From positions 156,067,001 through 156,131,000 of the forward strand of contig JASDFA010000003.1 of assembly GCA_035772735.1 (NCBI GenBank): a stretch of 64,000 bases of DNA, in the 5' to 3' direction. This document shows positions 1-13,040 of the stretch, one piece after another; the first letter of the stretch is position 1; each line of letters starts with the position of its first letter. The translations under genes were made by a program, and so were the position numbers. Source of the stretch: Datura wrightii. Lineage: Eukaryota > Streptophyta > Magnoliopsida > Solanales > Solanaceae. Below the pieces are notes generated by a model, which saw nothing but the letters and a program-made list of their open reading frames with translations, was not told where the DNA came from and made no database searches.

Positions 1-2231
1 TTATTTGTAAATGTGATTTTTGTATCACATGCGTGAACTTCTTGAAGAGAAGGCTCAGAAAGCTTTTCCAGCGATAATAAAGACAATGTTGATAGGCTTT
101 CATTCTTCACCTTTTTGTCGGTATTAAAGCATGATGTCTTGATGTTGTTTTGAGAAATCTTCATGTAGAACCCACTTGGTAGGAATTCCTCCAAAGTCAT
201 AGGACGTTGTGGTTTCTGGTGGTACCGTACCTCCACCTTTGATTTCTTTGACTGCTTAACATGTTTTTGATTCCTTGGTCTTCTCACTATCTTCTTTCTT
301 GTTAGTTGTTTAGACGATTCCTTCTGTGGGTGTGCTTTGGAATATCTCCGTCTAGTCACTAGAATTCAACCATCATCATCATCTTCATCAACTTGGGTTT
401 TACCTTGCTTTAATGGTCTTTCTATACGCTCTTCATAGCTGCATATTTGGATCGGATCAAGAGAGCCAAAGGTGATAGATATTTGATTAGAACTCGTCTT
501 ATCATCCTCAAGCACAATCTTCTTCTCATTAGCCAACTACATAATTTGTCCTTCAAAATAAAACACTTCTCAAGAGGGTGACCCACAAGCCGATGATACT
601 TGCAATAATTTGGATCATTTGTTCTTTCAGCTTTATTGGGTCGCTTCATCTCTGGCAATTCAATGAGTCTTAACTCAAGTAGTTCATAAAAAATTTTAGG
701 GACATCAGAATCGAGGAAGGGGTATTCCCTTTCTTGCATTTCCTCCAAAGTTAATTTTTGATTTTGGTTACCTCGAGAAAAAGTTATTTTTATACTCTAC
801 TTCTTACTCAGATTTGTAGTAAACTTCACAGGTGATACATCAGCGTTCATGGATTCTTTATTATCACTCTTGGTTACGAACTTGCTCCACCTCTTGGGTT
901 CTTACTTGTCCTTCCCTTTACGAGGGTCAAAAGCAGACATTACTCCATTCCCAGCAGAATACATACTCAATTCCATGTCATGAGCACGAGTGGCTAACTC
1001 TTCAAAAGATCTTGGTTTAATTCCCTGAAAGATATAGAGAAGTCCCCAGTGCATTTCTTGGACACACATCTCTATTACAGAAGCTTCGCTGAGTCTATCT
1101 TTGCAGTTTAAGATTGCATTTCTCCAACAATTGATGAAATCAATGATCAGTTCATCTTTCCTTTGGCAAGTATTTGTGAGTTCCACCATGCTCATAGTAC
1201 GCTTTGTGTTATAGAAGCGATTAAGGAACTCCTGCTCCAACTATCGATAGAATTAGGCTCAAGATCTGCGTACCAATAAAAGCATTCCCTTTAAGGGAGC
1301 GGAAAACTTCTTAACAAGGTAATCCTCATAGGTTCCCACATTGTTACATGTTTTGATAAAGTGTGCAATATTGCTGCTTCGGGTTCCCTTTGCCTTCAAA
1401 TTGCTGAAATTTGGGAGGCTAATAATCGGCGAGCATCTTGAGGCTATCAATTCTTGTGGTATACGGTTTCACATACATGAGAGAGGACTTGGAAGTAACT
1501 TCATACTTGTTCTTGATAGTTCTTTCAATGAACTCTTTCAACTGGTCCGGTGGAATCATCCCTTCAGAAGAAACTGAAATTTCCTTGGTGGGTGATGCAT
1601 GTTTTGCGGGAGCTTTAGTCTCTTGAACTTCTGGAGCCTTTTCAAGTGCATGACTAGACTCTTCCTTCCACTAGGCCGTCCACTTTGTTCATCAACTTCT
1701 CGATTCAAGCATCTTGATTTTGCACATACTTGGTCAAGCCCTCAATTACCTTGGTCAAGTTCTCTAGTTTCTCCTCCATAGATGAAGCATCAGTTACCAT
1801 CGCTTAGATGATTGTTGGGGATGTTGGAGAATAGCATGGATTATCACATAAATTGATATTTGACGGGCTCATATTATATGGTACGAGTAGAGAAGACCCA
1901 CCGCTCGAAGTATTATCATCTCCCTTCGTAGCAGAGTTCTTGGATCCAAAGAGGTCAAGTAGAGCCAGAGTCTTCTTGATTCTTTCAGCAACATTGTCTT
2001 CTTCTTTTGATGTGTTGGTAGAGGATCTTGCTCCTTTTGGGAATGAAGATCAATAGACTGGAGTTGATGCAACACTTGGAGTGTTTGTTGTCCTAGCATG
2101 ATTGTTTTACTTCTCGTGATGGGTCCAAAACTTTCAAAAGTAACACCGAGGATGCTTTCCACCTCAACAGAAAACTTAGAGTCAGCAATCTTGGGGGAAG
2201 TTGAATTGGAGTTGATCTTCTTGGAAGCCAT
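1..2231 (-). pseudogene. Broken Ty3/gypsy gag region, cut by the left window edge
   Basis: Retrotransposon Gag remnant. It reads leftward from an ATG at 2231, about 60 bp inside the adjoining LTR. The start encodes MASKKINS. A capsid-like segment lies at 902-1240 and includes a motif ending RAHDMELS, which is common in gypsy Gag proteins. At 563-604 there is a zinc-finger-like Cys-X2-His...Gly-His-X4-Cys motif. From 422 to 1 the frame continues with a basic region and a TLEEFLP motif, which in these elements lies before the protease. Several frameshifts and stops break the frame, so no full Gag can be made. Protease, RT and integrase would lie left of the window. The family is clear; the exact gypsy lineage (non-chromovirus, possibly Tat/Athila) is inference. 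Confidence 0.75.
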
Positions 2232-2292
2232 TTCGATGTTTCAATGTTCTTGATCTTTGAAGATTGAAAAGATGAGATGACAGGTAGAAATT

Positions 2293-2310
2293 GTCCCACA
2301 GGGCGTGCCA
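2293..2310 (-). other. Primer-binding-site-like sequence
   Basis: On the minus strand, four bases inside the LTR end, the sequence reads TGGCACGCCCTGTGGGAC. Its position, directly after the 5' LTR and before gag, is where a PBS must lie. I did not assign the tRNA primer. Confidence 0.55.
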
Positions 2311-2314
2311 ATTT

Positions 2315-3208
2315 TGTAGACAATAAAATATCGCGCCGAGAAAATAATTATCAAGACCGAAAAATATCGCAACAATCATAGTATTTATTATGAATATGAT
2401 TGTTACAATCTCTATAAATCCTCTAATTCTTCCTTTCAACTATAAATTCAAGGGCTTTGAGCTTGATCTTGAATTTGATGAATTTGATCTTGGCTTGTAC
2501 TTGAATACAAGGGCTTTTGAGCTTGATCTTGAATCTGGTGGTCTCGATATTGATTCTTGTTTAAATTCAAGAGCTTAAAACTTGTTATTGAATCTTCCTC
2601 TTGATCTCTGAAACTTGTAGAGAAAAACTGGAGCGTTTTAATGCTTGTAGCTTATAGAAAAATCTACAGCGTTTGATCCACGAGCTCTCTCTGGCTTGTT
2701 GTTAGAATTCCGGTCCCTTTTCTGAATTATGAGACCCCTATTTATAGTTTGTAGGATGGAAGAGTTGCGATAAGGACGATCTTCTTTCAGCCAATTAGAT
2801 TTAAGTTGACATATCGATATTTGATTGGTCGGAACATGTCATTTATACACGTGGTGCATTTTCATTGACCTTTGATTTGAGTAGGCATGGTTTGTCATTT
2901 TGACATGTGGCATGATCTTATTGGCTCTTTCATTTGACTTGACGTGACACATCACTTGACACGTGGCGCCAATTTGGGCCTTTAGGAAGATGACATCTTG
3001 GGCTCAATAAAGTGAGCCCATCATTTATAGCCCAACTTGATGGACTAGCCTAATAAAATTGAACCATTAATTAAATTCATATTTATTAAACTTAAATAAT
3101 TAATCCAATTATATTAATTCATAATATTTATTTGAACTAATATATCTTAAATTTAATATAATTCAAATTTCTTATAGATTTAAATTTAATAAAATTTCAT
3201 TATCTACA
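2315..3208 (-). mobile_element. 5' LTR of the minus-strand gypsy element
   Basis: An 894-bp LTR bounded by short inverted ends, TGTAGACAATAAAAT on the left and ATTATCTACA on the right (TG...CA). On the minus strand it lies directly before the PBS-like site and the gag remnant, so it is the 5' LTR; its partner would be left of the window. A TATA-like box (ACTATAAATA on the minus strand) is at 2739-2748. Within 2447-2595 a unit of about 70 bp containing GAGCTTGATCTTGAAT is repeated two to three times. The bases just outside the right end are AATAG, the candidate target-site duplication, which cannot be checked without the other end. Confidence 0.75.
2739..2748 (-). promoter_or_regulatory. TATA-like box of the LTR
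   Basis: Minus-strand ACTATAAATA inside the LTR, followed by a G-rich run. It is placed as expected for a U3/R boundary. Motif and position only. Confidence 0.4.
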
Positions 3209-3550
3209 AATAGTATTACAGAATTTTTCTTTTCAACTTTTCAAATTGAAAAACTTTTCTTCTGGTGGCGTTTGGTTGAAAAGGAATTTCCAATAAATAT
3301 TTTCGCCAGCTTTTATAAATTCTTTTTCTGGAATTTGTTTTCAATTTTCGCCACTATGGTAAATTACGTGTCATTTGATTTACATAAGGGTGAAAATTAT
3401 TTTCACGCCCCAAGTTTGTTTTAAAAGCGAAACTCTTTCCTCAATTTTGAATAATAAATATATTTTTTTTATCCTAATTGATTATTTAAAATATCTGTTT
3501 TATCCTTACATTATCAACTTTATATTCTTCCTTTCATTTTTTCTAAAATC

Positions 3551-3645
<95 letters not shown>

Positions 3646-5590
3646 ATTTTTCTAATAAATATTAATTTTTGGGAAAAAATAAAATAAAAAATACTAATTG
3701 AATATATAAGTTAATGACGTTATATAATGAAGTATTTATTTATACAAGTGAAAATAAAAGGTAATAATAATTCTATAAATATATTTCAATGTATGAAATA
3801 CAAAAAAAAAAAATTAATAAAATAAAAAATAAATTTAAAAATAAGGTAAATTAATTTAAAATTATATGTTACGAAATATTCTGTTAATAACAATCGAATT
3901 TTATTTATTTATATAGATAATAGAAGATAAGAAAAAGGAGAAACATAAATACACACACATGCATGCACATATATATATACATATTTAATGCATATAATAT
4001 TTTAATAACAATAATTGAAAAACTAAATAGCATTAGATTTTGTGACAAATTCATAAAAATATTGTTCTACTTATAATGTTAGTGAATTTAAATAAGAAAA
4101 CTACAAAATATCTATGTTAAAAAATAAATATTATATAAAATATAATAAAGTATTACATACATGAAGGACTGGAGAATAAAATAGACATTTTAAAAAGTCA
4201 ATTAACATAAAGGAGAAAGAATATCTATTACTATAAGATGAGGGGAAAATTTAATTTTGAAACCAAAGCTGGGATGGAAAACGATTTTCGCCCTCTACAT
4301 AATTTGATAATATTTCCTACTTCTTCTTTTCACCTGAGCTCCTCTATGCATAAAGCATAGTTCCTTCATCTAAATTAACTCTCGTGATTTTTAAAATAAT
4401 TTGTTATTTTTTAAAAATTCAAAATAATTTTTATTTTTTTTATATCTCACGCATTTCTAAAAACAATATGTTTCTAGACTGCCATCAGGAGTCAAACAAA
4501 TTAAATGAATCAAGAGAATTAAGTGTAAACTTGAAAACATTGATATACTTACATATATGGAAAGAACTTCGAAAAGAGGATACACCATGTGGAGGTTGAT
4601 AAATAAGGAAATCAATTTCTTCTTAACCTTTGGGATTTGGAGCTTGAAGAAAGAGAAAAATTCGACCATCACTATTCATTCATGTATATAAGGTACCATA
4701 TTGATGCTATTATCTCTTATTATATTTGCACAAATTGAGAATTATTTATTGGCAAATCGTAATCATTATGTGAGTCAAATTTTCAACAAAAGTACCTGTT
4801 TCAATGGAGCAGTTGTTTTAGTTCTTGAATTGCTGGAGGTTGATTCTTTTGTTCATGAATGTAACCTATTCACTTTACTAAAAGGTTTGTAACCGGATTC
4901 GTTGATTGAGTTGTCTAAAGCTTTCTAGACGGGATAGCTACAATTAATTAGGAGAATTGTAAGTTTAGTCTCTTTGGTTATAGAATTATAATCTTAAAAT
5001 GCTTGAATCAATTAATGGATGTTTGAGGCAAATTTTATAGAGGTAGATTGTGATTTTTTACTCTCTGAAGCAAGAAGTTTTTCACGATAAAAATTCTTTA
5101 TATTGATTACGTTCCGCAATTTTACTTCTTGTTAAGGCTGAAGAATCTGGTTCTTTCAGTGTATAAGGTAGCTAAAATAACATTTTATCACATCAGAAAG
5201 TTATTATTTGGTTAACCAGGTTAGCTATTCAAGAATGAACTGATTGTCTTTGATTTCTTTTACTAGTATTGCCGCCTGTGCCTCCTCAATCGATGAACAA
5301 ACATGAAAGTTCACTATACTGAGCTAGGAGTCCCATATGAAAAGACTCTTGCTCAACAAATCAAACTTATACCTGCTTATGTCCAAAGTAGGCGTTATAT
5401 TGATGAATATAAGTTGTACAATAACAACTTTAAAAGCTCTAATTGCTTCTTCAAGAGACTTCAAAATATGACGGAGTCTTTTTAAGGGGTCGTTTTGTTA
5501 CGAGCTTAGGATGCCAATCCTAATTCAGATGTTAAATTTGAGTCCTAATTCCGGTATAAAATTTAAAATTACTTTTTTCTTTTCACTATT
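3209..5590. other. AT-rich intergenic DNA, no gene recognised
   Basis: Very AT-rich sequence with an (AT)n microsatellite (listed separately) and short ORFs with no recognisable protein. The 60-codon ORF at 5303-5485 shows no domain that I know. I see no RNA gene. Confidence 0.6.
3554..3639. repeat. (AT)n microsatellite
   Basis: About 43 uninterrupted AT dinucleotides. Confidence 0.95.
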
Positions 5591-5966
5591 TATAGTCTAT
5601 TTGACTAAGTTTCTCAAATAAGCTTATTTTAAAAAGTGTTTTTTTTCAAAAATGCTTATCAAAAAAGTACTTTTCGTGAAAAGCAGTTTGTGTTTGACCA
5701 ATAAATTTAAAAAGCACTTTTGAGCAGCAATTAGTGTTTGGTCAAACTTTTGAAAAGTGCTTTTAAGTATATTTTTCACAAAAATGCTTTTCAAATAAGT
5801 GCTTTTGGAGAGAAGTTACTGTTTTTTAGCTTCTGTTACTCCCTAAAAGCACTTATTTTATCTTAAAAGTTTGGTCAAACACATCATTTTTTTGAAATAA
5901 GTGTTTTTTTTTTAAAAAAAAATAAACACTTTCGACCTCCCATAAGCTTGACCAAACATGCTACAA
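5591..5966. mobile_element. MITE-like inverted-repeat element
   Basis: About 376 bp with degenerate inverted ends: TAGTCTATTTGACTAAG at the left and, on the other strand, TAGCATGTTTGGTCAAG at the right. The interior is dense in AAAAGTGCTTTT-type motifs and GTTTGGTCAAAC, the signature of a non-coding MITE type that is very common in dicot genomes. It encodes no protein. A target-site duplication is not clear, so the ends are approximate and the superfamily (hAT or Mutator) is left open. Confidence 0.55.
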
Positions 5967-8423
5967 TTAGTTATTGATATTAGTTAATATCACAATTTTT
6001 TATATTAAAACTTATTATCTATCTCATACAGTTGGAGTTATAATTATTGGATAACCATATTTTAAATCCAACGACTAATAATTAAGATTAATCTAAAGAA
6101 CAAATAATTTATTGTGTGCTGCTTAACTTCCAAGCAAAGAGAGAGAACAAACCTTTTTGGTCTAACACATGTTAATGTTTACAGTTGACTTTCTATTTTC
6201 CTGGTCAAAAGTGAGATTATTAAAACTTTGTCAAATGGGGGACAGACTTTTCTAACCAATAGTCTTTTTAGTCAGATTTTTAAAATAATTTATAATTTTA
6301 TTATTAGAATTTTTAAAAGTTTGAAAATTTATAAATAAATTAGAATTTATTAAAAATTTTAACTAATTGATAATTAACATTTATGGGTGTTGTTATATCG
6401 GAACTGCGGTTAAAATTTAAAGTTCCTTGAGAAAGATTTGATCCATTAGAGTTTTCTAGTAGAAGTTCGTAGGCGATCAAATATAATTTTTTCATATCAG
6501 TTTGTATTAAGAACTATATAAGAATCTCTTATACATTATTATACACTTTTATATAAAATTTATATAACGTGCATAGTAAGTATATAATGTTATTATCGTG
6601 TATAAGTACTATTGCAAAAAACAAAACAAAACAAAACAAAAACCTATGTAAATGTAATATAAAAATATAACTGTATAAATTTAATATTTATATTCCACTA
6701 TATCTTTTTAACAAAATATAAAATAAAAAAATTAATCTCTCGAAAATCTGATCAAACATGGTATAAAACTCTGTGTGATATAACTAATGCACATGATATA
6801 CAACGTGATATACACATACTGCACTGATGTCTATGAAAAGTTGTATGTGAAATATGCTGATAAACTCGATATATAATATGATATATACATATGGCGGAAA
6901 CATTTCTAGATCAAATTTTGTACTTCAAACAAGCCGAAATTACTTTTAATATTTCTTAAATATTATATATATCTTCGTTCATGTATTTTCAACCTATTCC
7001 AACAATACAAACAGACATTCACATTCAAAGATTTCTTATTTGATTTGAGATGAGAATATCAAGTTTCCTATTAAAAATTGTTGATTATAATTGGAGATGG
7101 CTATACAATGTCAATTTTTTTTAGCTTCATTTGCTAAACTTAATTTTTAATAAAACTAATATGATTATGTGTAACTTATAAGTATCAATATTCCTTTAGT
7201 ACATTATTACGTAGTAGACTTAACTACATATATAATATTACTTTTTAAATATTACAGATATTAATTTTTTTTAATTTTTTTTTTACGTATATAGCCATTT
7301 TTAGAATAATAATAGATAATTATAATTCTTAATTTAATGCTACTACAATCATCTTTACCTTAAATTAAGGGATTCGTTCCAATTCTAAAACTAGATACCA
7401 CGTAAAGAAAAAGAAAAAGAAATCTTCTCTCCCTATACCGTATTCAAATATTCTCAAATATATCAAATATTCTATTTTGTTACAATTCTCAAATATATCT
7501 TTGTAGCATATTAGACTGTGTTCATACACATATTATTAGTGAAATACATCGTATTCATGCGCTTAATAAGTATCAACATATATACAATGTTTCTGTCTAT
7601 TGTATCCGCATGTATCTGCTATAAAACATCAAACTATCACTATAAACTGTAATTTTTTTAAAAAGTGTCACTCTTTCAAATGAATATAGGGGCTTAGTTT
7701 TCTCTATCACCTAATTTTTTCTAATGAAGAAATTTAAGTAATACTGGTACTTTGAGTTCTAATTACCAATTATAGCCATAATTTGGTTAATTACTAAAGG
7801 TAGCAATAGTTTACTTAAAAAACCTCATGATACAATGTATCGATTCGTTTTGTCTCAGTTTATCGATTCACTATATTGATTCGCTTTATATCAAAACGAA
7901 CAAATATTGAACAAATTAATATATTGACCTAATGCAAATCAATACAAATCCAAACGAACAAATACAAAGACGAAAGAAATGAAATCCGAACTCTCATTAA
8001 TTCTCATTGTTTTAGATTAATACAAAATATATATTTGCTCTTCTAGATAATTTTCCCATACTAAAATGGTCCACATTAATGAGAAGTCAGAACATACAAG
8101 TCCTAAAGAGTTGGGTAGGAATTGGGTATACCAGAATTTTGTGTAATAGGGACATATTTTCTTGTCATGAGTTATGTTTTGACATCTTAGTGATCCACTA
8201 ATTTTATGCATTTACTTTTCAAACGTACAGTCAAATATTTTTAAGGCGATATTATTTGTCTCAATATTTTTTAAATTATTATAGTAAAATAAAAAGTAAT
8301 ATAATATAATATAATATAATATAATATAATATAAAAAATTAATTTTAAAATATTTTGATTATTATAGTGAAATATTATTACAGATGATGATTGTTATCAG
8401 GAGATCTAACAATTATTCATATA
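5967..8423. other. AT-rich intergenic DNA, no gene recognised
   Basis: Only low-complexity AT-rich sequence, with a short (ACAAA)n run near 6612-6640 and the pentamer repeat listed separately. No convincing ORF, SINE or LTR end was found. Confidence 0.6.
8297..8334. repeat. (TAATA)n pentanucleotide repeat
   Basis: About seven perfect TAATA units. Confidence 0.9.
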
Positions 8424-9240
8424 TAATTAAATCTCTATATAATAGTCATTCGTTATAACAATATTTCACTATAGAGTCTGAGTTGCTTCAGCATTGATTT
8501 TTCATGTCATACTTTACTTCTATATAATATCATTCTATGTATAACAATAGTGACATTCATCATAACAGTACTTTCTTTGTAAAATTACCTCTCTATAATA
8601 GTCATATACTCAAATATTATGGAAAACATTTTGTAAGAAATGTATTATACATAGCACCCAAGGGTGTGGCCTAGTGATCAATGAAGTGGGTGAAAACCAT
8701 GAAGTCTCAGGTTAAAACCTCATCAGAGACAAAAAACACTAGGTGATTTCTTCCCATCTGTCCTAGCTTTGGTGAACAGAGTTACTTGGTACTGTTGCTG
8801 GTGGAAGGTGGCACATATCCTGTGGAATTAGTCGAGGTGCGCGCAAGTTGGCCCGGACACCACGGTTGTCAAATAAAAATGTATTATATATAAACATAAA
8901 ATATTAAAATGTTTAGGATAATTATCATTTTAATGTAACGTACATAGTAAATTTCAAATACGAATATCTAAAAGAAAAAATTTATTTAATTTTTCACGGG
9001 AAAAAGCTACTTGTGTTGCTTTTTTTATATTCATACTCTTTCTATTTTTTTGGTTAAATCATTTGACAAATATATTCCTTTTTTTGGTATACAAAATCAT
9101 TAAACTAACATTTTACCTACTTTTGATTATAACAGTTAAATGATATCTAAATGTCAAATGTCAATATATACACACACACACCTCACTATAATGGCCATAA
9201 AACTTTCAAACAAATATTGTCATTATAATGAGATTTAATG
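8424..9240 (+). mobile_element. Emigrant-like (Tc1/mariner, pogo-type) MITE, copy 1
   Basis: Non-coding element alignable by eye along its length to the reverse complement of 53371-53935. Its left end (TAATTAAATCTCTATATAAT) matches the CAGTCAAATCTCG end of the other copy, and it is preceded by TA. It is about 575 bp once the inserted SINE (227 bp plus a 12-bp duplication) is removed. The TA target and CAGT-AAA-CTC-type termini resemble Arabidopsis Emigrant/Lemi1 MITEs; that family placement is inference. The right end is decayed, so the coordinate is approximate. Confidence 0.55.
8650..8876 (+). mobile_element. tRNA-derived SINE with 12-bp target-site duplication
   Basis: A 227-bp SINE flanked by perfect 12-bp direct repeats AAATGTATTATA at 8638-8649 and 8877-8888. 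The 5' part carries a box A-like GTGTGGCCTAGTGATC at about 8664 and a box B-like GGTTAAAACCTC near 8710, spaced as in pol III promoters. The 3' part contains GGTGGAAGGTGGCAC and CCCGGACACCACGG, the body type of Solanaceae SINEs. It sits inside an Emigrant-like MITE whose second copy (53371-53935) lacks it, so both its ends and its later arrival are supported. Confidence 0.88.
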
Positions 9241-9529
9241 ATAGATCTAGCACAGTGGAGTCGCCACATATAACAAAGGGTGGTCAACTCAAACATATAG
9301 AAATTTATGCAAATTATATAGATTAAAAATTATTTTTCATACATATATATTAAATTTTGAACACTCTTATCGAAATTTCTGACTTCGCCACTAATATAGT
9401 ATTAGTTTAAGTACTAAGATATTTTTTAAATGACCAACCACTCACTTAAAGATGTATTTCTCCATAGGGTTAAAATTTAAAGTTCTTAATAAAATTGCAG
9501 CTATTACTTCCTTCTCTACTAAATTGCTT
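9241..9529. other. Intergenic DNA, nothing recognised
   Basis: Short AT-rich stretch without a gene or mobile-element boundary that I can support. Confidence 0.5.
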
Positions 9530-9960
9530 AATGAATTTATGTCTAATAAGTATAATTTTATGTTATTGAATTTGTGCCTATGAGGCAGAATTTCATGTCA
9601 TTTAGGCATAATTTTAATTTCATGCCTACCAGGGATAATTCATATTATGCCTTATGAACTTCTACCTTATGTTGTTATGCCTTTAAGGCATAATTTGAGA
9701 AAATACTTATGCATTACAATTTTATTTTTTTATGCCTTATGAACTTATGCTTTTTAACGCATAATTTGAGCAAAAATTTATGTCTTGCGAATTTCTTTTT
9801 TGTGCCTTATGATATGTTGCCTTTTGAACTCTTGCCTTATAAAATGATTCTTTTAAAGCATAATTTGGGCAAAAAAATTATGCCTTGTGAATTTTTTTCT
9901 GTTAGGGGTATTTTTGACCATTTTTGTGTCACTTAAAGTGCCGAAAGGCATAAATTAAAG
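9530..9960. repeat. GCATAA/TTATGCC-rich degenerate repeat
   Basis: Imperfect 50-80-bp units alternate TATGCCTTATGAACTT with GCATAATTTGAGCAAAA. Sense and antisense forms of AGGCATAA both occur, so many small hairpins are possible. Related wording recurs at 29060-29180. It is probably a fragment of a Solanaceae repeat; it encodes nothing. Confidence 0.6.
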
Positions 9961-10017
9961 GGGCAAAAATTAAAAACCACCATAAAATAAAGACATTTAT
10001 GCGAATATGGATACAGA

Positions 10018-10086
10018 GAACTTTTTCTTCTATTTGGATACAGAGATGGTCTTATACATGGAGAATCTTAAAGTTAGAGTCATTAC
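10018..10086 (+). repeat. Dispersed duplication, copy A, part 1
   Basis: This stretch (GAACTTTTT, CTATTTGGATACAGA, CATGGAGAATCTT) matches 58230-58300. It continues without a gap at 16517 once the LTR element 10087-16516 is removed. ATTAC at 10082-10086 is the left target-site duplication of that element. Confidence 0.85.
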
Positions 10087-13040
10087 TGTCATCGCCCAAA
10101 TGGACAGGCTGTGCGGATACCTACATCGACTCTATTCGATAGGAAAGCCCTACAATATCATTATTAATATACGAGAAAATAATTTCAAACATTTCCATTG
10201 CTTCTCATTAATTGCTGAAATCTCAAACAAAATAACATTACAAGACTTCTCTAACATGATTCCCCCAAGATCTAGTCGAGATAGGTATAAGAGCTCTGTT
10301 TGAATACTTGATAAAATAAAATGACCCAGCTTCATCTAGAAAGAAGAACACTGAAGCTGGTGCTAAGTACTCCATGCCAATCAAGTAACTTCAACCTGCC
10401 ACAACTTATACCAAAGAGGTGTAGCAAGGTAGTATCAGTACACCACACGTACTGGTAGGCATCATTGGTCGACTAGGGTTAGTTAACACAATAGCTTAAT
10501 AATTAATATACAATCAATGTCAATAAATGTGAAGATTATCTCACTCCTAAGCATCACGCTAGGTGTAATTGCTACTTCTATGTTCTTAAATCTCATCAAA
10601 GTTTACGCAAATTCTTTCATAAACCTATTTATTATTAAAGTCCTTCAGTCCGTCTCTTTCCATTTCCGCTGCAGCGGAGCACTCGAATCGCTACAGCGGG
10701 TTCCGTTATCGTGGCTATTTGCCCGCTGCAGCGATATACTCAACAGACAGTAACCGCTTTTTCTTGACCCAATTCTGTTTATTCTAGCTTAAAATTATAT
10801 AGCACTACTATCTCTCTAACCACTTTACTAGGATTAACCAAGTTCGTTTCTTCCATTTATTAACCTATTTAATTATCTCTAGGATCTTCCAACCCTTTTT
10901 AGTTAGGTACATTAAATACTAAAGTCTACTTGATATCTCACGGTAATGCACTACCTTTTGTTAAAACCCACCATGCTATCTTCCGTAGACCACAAGATCA
11001 ATTTAAACAAGACAAATAATCACAAATACGGATTAAGTAATCTCAAGTACACACAAAGGTCATCAAAACATAATGAGGGATTCAATGTTCCCCAACATAT
11101 AAATACATGCACATACCTGACTTCGTACCACGAAAATATCATAAAATATCATACTTGAACCGGATAGCCATAGACAGTACTCCAAACCTGTTTTTCACCT
11201 CAAACCCCAATCTGTGTCGATATATCCTATTTCACACTTATATTTCTAGTACCTTTCTATATATGAAACTGTATGTATCTCAACCCGTACTCGCATAATA
11301 TCTGTCTCATAATCATACCATCAGTGATATATTGGGCACACGCCTTCATTATATCACTGTACACACATGTCAGAGAGTCTTATGCTTGTCCTTCCAGTCA
11401 TGATCTGCAGGGGACTCTAGAAATTCATATACTGTACATCCAGCCATATGAAACATTCATCATACCTATTTGTGTACTCACTTGTATACCCAAACACATG
11501 GTCCTTTAGCCATACTTGTCTGTGTACTCACTCATACTGCTCGACCGGATGCTCACCTCGGGCACAAACCACTCGGGTGTCCAATTCTTATTCAGAATTT
11601 GATTGTATTAACCTGTTCATATGAGTTTCTTCCTTTCGGCTATAGACCTCTCATTCACCACCATATCAATGACTTTTCTTTCGTATTAGTCGTCATCTCA
11701 ATCACACATTCATTTGATACCAATTTGCCCCTCAATCTCAGGACGCATAATATAACACACATGTAACAAATCATCACACGATAAGAATTACACATTCACC
11801 GCAACAAGTACAATCACATGAATTTAAAACAACCTCGTGTCTGAAAAATAGGAAATAACAGTTATCTTAGCATGCTATAAGACCTCCGACTTGACCCACT
11901 CACTGGTTTGGGCTTTGCTATAGTGGCATCCCGCTGCAGCAGTACTGCTGGCAGTTTTGCGACCAGCTCTATTTCCGTTTCATCAGGGTTTCGCTCCTTT
12001 ATACTCACCATAACAGAAACAACATCACATCAAGCTCCCTTCAACAACTAACTTACCACAGTGTCACCGTTAATGCTAACAACAATCATCAATCCAAATA
12101 ACATTGTACCAACCACAACATATTCAAGTCATTACATAAGGGATTACTATCCTACGTCAATCTCTTCATCCCACACTCAAACATAGCTATAGTTTATTAA
12201 TCAGTCCATTAATCACATCTCCTACACAGGGTCTACATGATTTACTTGTTCAAGATTTTGATTCAAAATAAAGAAGAAGTCCATATTTATATCCGAAAAT
12301 ACTCTATCAACGACACCCAAAAGTTAATCTCCTAAACAATATTTGACTCAATGCATATCCTAGAACATGAACCCATTTATTGGTTGAAATACCTCCCCTA
12401 GGGTTTTTCCTCATTATGAGCTTTCATCACCCCTCTTCTATTATGCTTGTTCTTATATTTTCACTGATTTCGATTAGTAGACCATAACATAGTTAAAAGT
12501 ACAATCCTACTCATCGAAAGCATATAAATCATACGTTCATATATGTTTAGCTAACCAAAATCTAACGCAAAAGCGAGTAAACCATAGCCTACCTGGGCGC
12601 AAAGCTATCATCCCAATTGTTCTCGACTACAGCTACACCAACCTTTTGATTTTTTCGCAAGAGCTCCTAGCTATGGAGGCCGAATCTCCACCTCTTGGAT
12701 CCACTTGTTTCCCCAAAGAGTCTATTTTTTGTTATTAGACGTTTTCAATAAGTCCTCCTCAAGGACTAGGTTTTCAAAATCCTAATCAGAACGAGATTGC
12801 TAATTTCTAGTCTGCATCATCCGCTGTAGTAGACACTCTTCCCGCTGCGGCGGTTTCACTGTGGCGGAATTGTCCCGTCGCTGCGGACACCCGCTTGAAT
12901 CCACCCGATTGCGGCTAAGCCCACTTGAATTTCTCTTTGTACGCCCTTCATCTCTCGGGAATTTATCATGAATCTCTCAAAATTTAATTTGCCCATTTTT
13001 ATGTGATCAAAATTCTATAATGGCCAGGCGAATCATTATA
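10087..13040 (-). repeat. 3' LTR of the 10087-16516 element
   Basis: About 2.95 kb. Its left end, read on the minus strand, matches the 3' end of the LTR at 54369-57991 (AGAGTCGATGTAGGT, then a TGACA terminus). Its right end (GGCGAATCATTATA) corresponds to the GGATCGTTACA terminus of the second LTR, with the final CA mutated. It contains CTGCAG-centred palindromes near 10665 and 12830 and an imperfect short-repeat block at 11230-11530. The ORFs in this stretch are fortuitous. Confidence 0.8.

Noticed and set aside
3554..3639. Long (AT)n considered as a cruciform or origin-like element
   Set aside because: Simple microsatellite; nothing around it supports a function.
5303..5485. 60-codon ORF starting MKVHYTELGVPYEK
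   Set aside because: Reads like possible coding sequence but matches no family I know and has no supporting gene structure.
11107..11766. Overlapping plus-strand ORFs
   Set aside because: They lie in an LTR, are not conserved in the paired LTR copies with the same frame, and hold no domain.
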